Assembly: GCF_010501105.1 (NCBI RefSeq)
Contig: NZ_QVMQ01000019.1
Location: 42,406-100,193 of the forward strand
Direction: 5' to 3'
Source of the DNA: Dysgonomonas sp. 511
Lineage (GTDB): Bacteria; Bacteroidota; Bacteroidia; Bacteroidales; Dysgonomonadaceae
Length of the DNA: 57,788 bases
The notes under the pieces are model-generated. The model did no database searches. It saw only the letters and a list, made by a program, of their open reading frames with translations, and was not told the origin of the DNA. The number at the start of each line of letters is the position of its first letter. The stretch's first letter is position 1. The position numbers and the translations under genes were made by a program. Of this stretch, positions 53,975 to 57,788 are shown piece by piece.

Positions 53975-55099
53975 ATGAATAAAATATTATTGATAGGTCT
54001 GTCGATGTTGCTCTGTTTTGCTTGCTTCACTTCGTGTGACGACTGGACCGAAGTAGAATCAAAGACATTGGAAACAGGGGACGGGAAAAGTCCTGAGTAT
54101 TACGAAAATCTAAGAAAATGGAAAGCTGAGACACAGCACGATATGGCATTTGGCTGGTTTGGATTCTGGTCGGGAGAAGGAACTTCGTTAGGCAACTCTA
54201 TGATAGGCTTACCCGACAGTGTACACGTAATTTCCTTGTGGGGCCCGTGGTTGCCGCATACTATGACCGAAGCCAAGAAAAAAGACCTTAAAACCTTCCA
54301 AACACTGAAGGGTAGCAAGGTAATGGTATGTATGTTTATGGAGTATGTTGGACAAGGGCTTACCAGCAAAAATGCAGAAGGCCGTGCCTCTTGGGGTTGG
54401 ACATGGGAACATGCCTCTTCGGGCTGTAAAAAATGTGTATCGACCGATCCCGAAGAAAGAGCATTGCAGGTAGCTGCTATTGAAAAATATGCTGAGGCTA
54501 TTGCCGATAGCTTGAAACGCGGTGGATATGACGGGCTGGATATCGATTACGAACCTCAATCACACAATGCTGCAGAACTTGTTAGCCATCCGGAAAATAC
54601 AGAAGTTCTGGTTCGTGCCTTTTCTAAACATTTTGGACCTAAATCGCCAAATCCCGGCACCCTGCTAGCTGTCGACGGACAGGTGGAAAAATTGACTGCT
54701 GCTACTATTCCTTATCTGGATTATTTGCTATACCAAGCATATTCGACACCTTCGGCCTACAGTTTGAATAGTTTTGCTACAGCAATTTCGAAGAAATATA
54801 CAACAGAGACTATGACTACAGAAGAAGTTCTGAAGAAGCTCTTTGTTACTGTAAACTTTGAATCTTATTCGGCAACAGGTGGAGGTGCATTCTCTATGAC
54901 GGGGGAAGATGGAAAAACCATTTCAGTCAACAGACTCGAAGGGTTTGCACGTTGGCAGCCGGTAGTTGACGGAGAAACTTACCGAAAAGGAGGATATGGT
55001 GCATATCATATCGAAAAAGAATATACAATAAGTGGTAAATCCGGCTTTTATCCTTGGACCAGAAATGCAATCAGGTGGGTACACCCCCCTCAAGAATAA
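53975..55099 (+). CDS. GH18 endo-beta-N-acetylglucosaminidase-like lipoprotein (locus B)
   Basis: A 374-residue lipoprotein (lipobox FTSC, Cys21) with a GH18 barrel. The full catalytic consensus is present: YDGLDIDYEP at 185-194, with Asp189, Asp191 and Glu193. This is the EndoF-like arrangement that cleaves the chitobiose core of N-glycans. It shares the CDDWT start and the LPDSV segment with the inactive GH18-like protein of locus A, pointing to common descent and loss of activity in one copy. It lies directly after SusD, where locus A has the inactive form. The predicted substrate is N-glycan, probably complex or sulfated given the neighbouring enzymes. Confidence 0.87.
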   Translation: MNKILLIGLSMLLCFACFTSCDDWTEVESKTLETGDGKSPEYYENLRKWKAETQHDMAFGWFGFWSGEGTSLGNSMIGLPDSVHVISLWGPWLPHTMTEAKKKDLKTFQTLKGSKVMVCMFMEYVGQGLTSKNAEGRASWGWTWEHASSGCKKCVSTDPEERALQVAAIEKYAEAIADSLKRGGYDGLDIDYEPQSHNAAELVSHPENTEVLVRAFSKHFGPKSPNPGTLLAVDGQVEKLTAATIPYLDYLLYQAYSTPSAYSLNSFATAISKKYTTETMTTEEVLKKLFVTVNFESYSATGGGAFSMTGEDGKTISVNRLEGFARWQPVVDGETYRKGGYGAYHIEKEYTISGKSGFYPWTRNAIRWVHPPQE

Positions 55100-55130
55100 T
55101 ATAACAACATAAAATTTATAAACTGAAATT

Positions 55131-56432
55131 ATGAAAACAATAATGAATATAAAATATATGTTGCTTGCTGTAGCTATAATCGTAGGATTAGTTGCATGTA
55201 AAGATTCTGAAGACCCTATTTCGAATAGAGTTTTCTTACACGAAGCAAGTGGACTTGAAGTTTCGTCATCCTTTGTAATTCCGGATGAGGGTACACAGGT
55301 TGTCGTTACCCCGCGTATTGCCCAGGCGCTGGATAAGGACTTGGAAATAGAAGTTTTTGTCAACGAAAGCGCCCTTGAAACTTACAACAAGAAAAATGGA
55401 ACAACATACCAGCTAATGGATCAGGGCCGTTATTCGCTGAGTGTTACTAAAACTGTAATCCCTGCCGGAAAAGTACTTGCCGAGCCGGTGTATGTGTCTT
55501 TAGACGCCCTTATCCCTGAAGAAAATAAATCGGGCTTTATCTATGCCTTACCGTTGGCTGTAAAAGCGGCAGATAATTCTCTACCTTCTTTAGAGTCATC
55601 TTCTACCTTCTTTTATGCAGCTATGCCTGTTCCAATGGCAGATGTGCCTCAGCTGCAAAAATACTGTATTATGCAACTTCCATTGTCGCAAGATTATGAG
55701 TTGGAAAACTGGACTTACGAGATGTTGTTTAATGCTAGTGCTTTCACTAGTTCTTCCCCTACTTTTGCTGCAACTGCATCAGGGTATAATGCCACTGGGG
55801 GATCTGGAATTGCAAATGGTTTTTTCCTTCGTTTAGGAGATGCAGGAACAAAAGGTAATATCCTGAACGGCCGTATACAGTTTGCCGGAAAAGGTACAGG
55901 AAAGGTAGGGCTTAATACAGGTATCTGGCATCATATTGCAATTGTGTGTGCTAACAAAAACATTACTGTATATGTAGATGGTGTTGCAAATTATACTATC
56001 TCGGCAGGTTTAGATAAAGTGAAATTCGTCAAAGAACAAGGTATCAGGCTCGCCGGAGAAAATAGGACGGGTACTAATATTGCAGTGTCAACACGTTACC
56101 GTTATTCGCAAGTCCGCCTTTGGGGAGAAGCCAGAAGCGTAGAGCAACTCAAAAACAACATGTATGGTGTGCCGGAAGATTCTCCAAACTTATTGGGATA
56201 TTGGAAACTGGACAGCTACACCACAGGCAAGACGATGGTAAATAAATCTGATACCGATTTGAAAACGTCAGCAGAGAAAATGGAAATTGATACATATTTC
56301 TTCAAAGACTATACTGGTAATAACCCTGATGGTTTTATAGATAGAAATCCGGCATCAAATCCGGGAGGTCTATTATTCGACAAAAATAAACGAATAGAGG
56401 TTGGTTATAGATATGACGGAACAAAACCTTAA
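55131..56432 (+). CDS. DUF1735-LamG surface lipoprotein (locus B)
   Basis: A 433-residue lipoprotein (lipobox GLVAC) with a BT_3987-like DUF1735 domain (about 30-165) and a LamG-like domain (about 175-390; NTGIWHHIAIVCANKNITVYVDGVANY, SQVRLWGEARSVEQLKNNMYG, PNLLGYWKLDSY). It has no hydrolase motif. It mirrors the LamG protein of locus A in architecture and position after the GH18 gene, and is probably a surface glycan-binding protein. It is the last gene of the locus B susCD operon, with a terminator about 70 bases after the stop. Confidence 0.78.
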   Translation: MKTIMNIKYMLLAVAIIVGLVACKDSEDPISNRVFLHEASGLEVSSSFVIPDEGTQVVVTPRIAQALDKDLEIEVFVNESALETYNKKNGTTYQLMDQGRYSLSVTKTVIPAGKVLAEPVYVSLDALIPEENKSGFIYALPLAVKAADNSLPSLESSSTFFYAAMPVPMADVPQLQKYCIMQLPLSQDYELENWTYEMLFNASAFTSSSPTFAATASGYNATGGSGIANGFFLRLGDAGTKGNILNGRIQFAGKGTGKVGLNTGIWHHIAIVCANKNITVYVDGVANYTISAGLDKVKFVKEQGIRLAGENRTGTNIAVSTRYRYSQVRLWGEARSVEQLKNNMYGVPEDSPNLLGYWKLDSYTTGKTMVNKSDTDLKTSAEKMEIDTYFFKDYTGNNPDGFIDRNPASNPGGLLFDKNKRIEVGYRYDGTKP

Positions 56433-56501
56433 TGATATTGCATTATAGAAAATGAAAGAGTGTAAACTCTAAATCTCCAAGAGATTAAGGTGTTAAAAAT
56501 T

Positions 56502-56536
56502 TGCCCAAGTATTATAGTCTTCTATATACTTGGGCA
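56502..56536. terminator. Terminator between locus B and the permease remnant
   Basis: An 11-bp perfect stem (tgcccaagtat / atacttgggca) with a 13-base loop, followed by tttt on the plus strand. It lies between convergent genes and may serve both. A small aatctc-caa-gagatt palindrome lies just upstream. Confidence 0.75.
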
Positions 56537-56586
56537 TTTTCTTGTTTTCTGTTCTTGATTCCTCTCTAATTGAGTTCTTAAAGCCC

Positions 56587-57579
56587 TTAATTCTTTAGCT
56601 TACTTAATCCAAATATCATAATCACAACAAAGCAAACCAATGGGATAATAAATCCAACGGCCATAGACCACATATCAGCGATTTTGCCCATTAGCATAGG
56701 AACTACAGCCCCGCCTGCAACAGCCATAACAATAAGTGAAGATCCTTTTTCGGTATTTTCCTTTAGTCCGCTAATACCTATGGCAAATATGGTTGGATAC
56801 ATAATAGACATAAAAAAATAGGAAGCAAACAGGCAAATAACCGATGTCATTCCTAATCCCATAACTACAACTATCATTAATAAAATATTAATGAATGCAT
56901 AGATAGATAAGAGTTTCTTGGGATTGAAGAATTTCATCATATAACAGCCTGATATCCGACCTATCATAAACATACCCATACCTCCGAAAGCTAATATTTG
57001 AGATGCTTCCAAATGGTTTATATCTGGACGTACTTCTATAACATAGTTAATAAAAAAGCTGCCAATTCCTGTTTGTCCAGCCACATATAAGAACTGGGCT
57101 ATAATAGCAAAAATAAACAATGGATGTTTCAATAAATCTCTATACCTGCTTTTTGTTTCAGACGGAACTGAATGTCCTGCCGTCTGGGATTCTTCCGCCG
57201 AAATCTGAGGCAATGGAGTCTTGATGAACAAAGCCGCTATAAGCAAAACCACAACACCAATACCGACATATGGTTTGGCTAAGGCTGCGAAAGGATCTCC
57301 CTCTCCTGAAAAGATAAGTAAACCTCCTACTAAAGGGCCTAAAATCCATCCTAGCCCATTGAAAGACTGAGCAAGATTTATACGTCTTGCTCCCGATTCT
57401 GAAGGTCCGAGCACTGTAGTATAAGGATTTGCTGCTGTTTCCAGACAAGTTAGTCCACAGGCAATTACAAATAGGGCGATAAGGAATGGATAAAAAGTTT
57501 TGATTAAGGTAGCCGGATAAAAAAGGAATGCTCCTATCGCAAAAACAAGGAGGCCGAATACAATGCCTTTTTTATAGCT
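56587..57579 (-). pseudogene. Fucose-permease-like MFS transporter, 5' end removed by an insertion
   Basis: 331 sense codons of an FHS/FucP-type major facilitator. The reading frame is open from TTTAGC-TATAAAAAA (SYKKGIVFGLLVF) through CLETAANPYTTVLGPSESGARRINLAQSFNGLGWILGP, the family signature, to the normal C-terminus (LSKLKN). The first transmembrane part (roughly 70-90 residues by family length) is missing. A TGA lies directly upstream in frame, inside DNA belonging to an IS630-type element. A GTG at 57414 could start a still shorter product. The FHS family imports fucose, glucose or galactose with protons. Next to an N-glycan locus it would have taken up fucose or another released sugar. 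Confidence 0.8.
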
Positions 57580-57580
57580 A

Positions 57581-57788
57581 AATCACAATAAAGCGTCATA
57601 TTTTTGCGCAAATAAAAAGTTCTTGAATTGAGTATCCACACTTACGTCTGATACTTTTGGCTTGTGCCCATTTTCTTTCTATTGGATTTAAGTCGGGACT
57701 GTAAGGAGGAAGAAACTCTAAAGTATGTCCATGTTGTTGTACAGCCAATAAAGCATCATTCCTTTTGTGAAATGTAGCATTGTCAAGT
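57581..57788 (-). mobile_element. IS630-family insertion element, one end
   Basis: The DNA beyond the permease break encodes the C-terminus of an IS630-type transposase. The junction contains a TA dinucleotide (57579-57580), the target duplicated by this family. The inferred element end is the base after it. The other end lies outside the window, so the full length and inverted repeats cannot be checked. Confidence 0.65.
57596..57788 (-). CDS. IS630-family transposase, C-terminal part (runs off the window)
   Basis: About 64 residues of the DDE catalytic domain: LDNATFHKRNDALL (second catalytic Asp), LEFLPPYSPDLNPIERKWAQAK (third acidic residue, Glu) and the end QELFICAKI. The PPYSPDLNPIE block is diagnostic of IS630/Tc1-type transposases. 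The stop lies 15 bases inside the inferred element end. Whether the gene is intact cannot be judged here. Confidence 0.85.
   Translation of the reverse strand, partial: LDNATFHKRNDALLAVQQHGHTLEFLPPYSPDLNPIERKWAQAKSIRRKCGYSIQELFICAKI

Noticed and set aside
57158..57448. 96-codon frame overlapping the permease on the same strand
   Set aside because: It is the +1 frame of the permease, with no domain; the FucP-type frame carries the family signature.
1..57788. CRISPR array, rRNA, toxin-antitoxin or phage defence system
   Set aside because: No regularly spaced direct repeats, no cas genes, no rRNA-like blocks and no recognisable defence proteins were seen on either strand.

Overview
The window reads as chromosome from a glycan-foraging Bacteroidales bacterium, most like Dysgonomonas or a close relative. 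I base that on SusC/SusD pairs, FecR/ECF-sigma regulators, GH92/GH18/GH20 lipoproteins and sulfatases, a fucose-permease-type transporter, Bacteroidetes promoter elements (TAnnTTTG) and weak Shine-Dalgarno sequences. The genus is an inference; no rRNA or tRNA gene is present.

Layout. Positions 1-557 are a GC-richer, repeat-rich non-coding segment. Housekeeping genes follow: an RlmI-type 23S rRNA methyltransferase, a membrane M48 metallopeptidase and, on the minus strand, polynucleotide phosphorylase. A 770-bp repeat-rich gap (about 6175-6942) comes next. From 15.9 down to 7.0 kb a minus-strand operon encodes an ECF sigma factor, a FecR anti-sigma factor, a stand-alone STN/carboxypeptidase-regulatory protein, a GldM-C-like exported protein and a 1623-residue protein in which a VIT-VWA module sits inside a SusC/RagA-like TonB-dependent receptor. 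From 16.1 to 20.3 kb lies glpABC (anaerobic glycerol-3-phosphate dehydrogenase), then an AlkD-type DNA glycosylase, a DUF2264 protein, two GH43 proteins and, between them, the decayed remnant of a GH35 beta-galactosidase.

From 25.6 to 56.4 kb two polysaccharide-utilisation loci stand back to back. Locus A (minus strand, 40.9 to 25.6 kb) has FecR, ECF sigma, a second FecR, SusC, SusD, a GH18-like protein lacking the catalytic Glu, a DUF1735-LamG protein, a DUF1735-GH18 endoglycosidase, a discoidin protein and a GH92 alpha-mannosidase. Its gene set matches the high-mannose N-glycan locus of Bacteroides thetaiotaomicron (BT3983-BT3994). Locus B (plus strand, 41.4 to 56.4 kb) has two Ser-type sulfatases, a GH20 hexosaminidase, ECF sigma, FecR, SusC, SusD, a GH18 enzyme with an intact catalytic motif and a DUF1735-LamG protein. 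It looks built for sulfated, GlcNAc-containing host glycans. After it comes a fucose-permease-like gene cut off at its 5' end by an IS630-family element that runs off the window.

The least conventional system is the 7.0-15.9 kb operon. The STN domain that normally belongs to a FecR-coupled TonB receptor is on a separate exported protein, while the receptor has a VIT-VWA module instead. A second point of interest is a shared promoter-like block (CACTAGGA-N11-TTATGTGT) before both the sulfatase operon and the locus B FecR gene, which would place both under one sigma factor.
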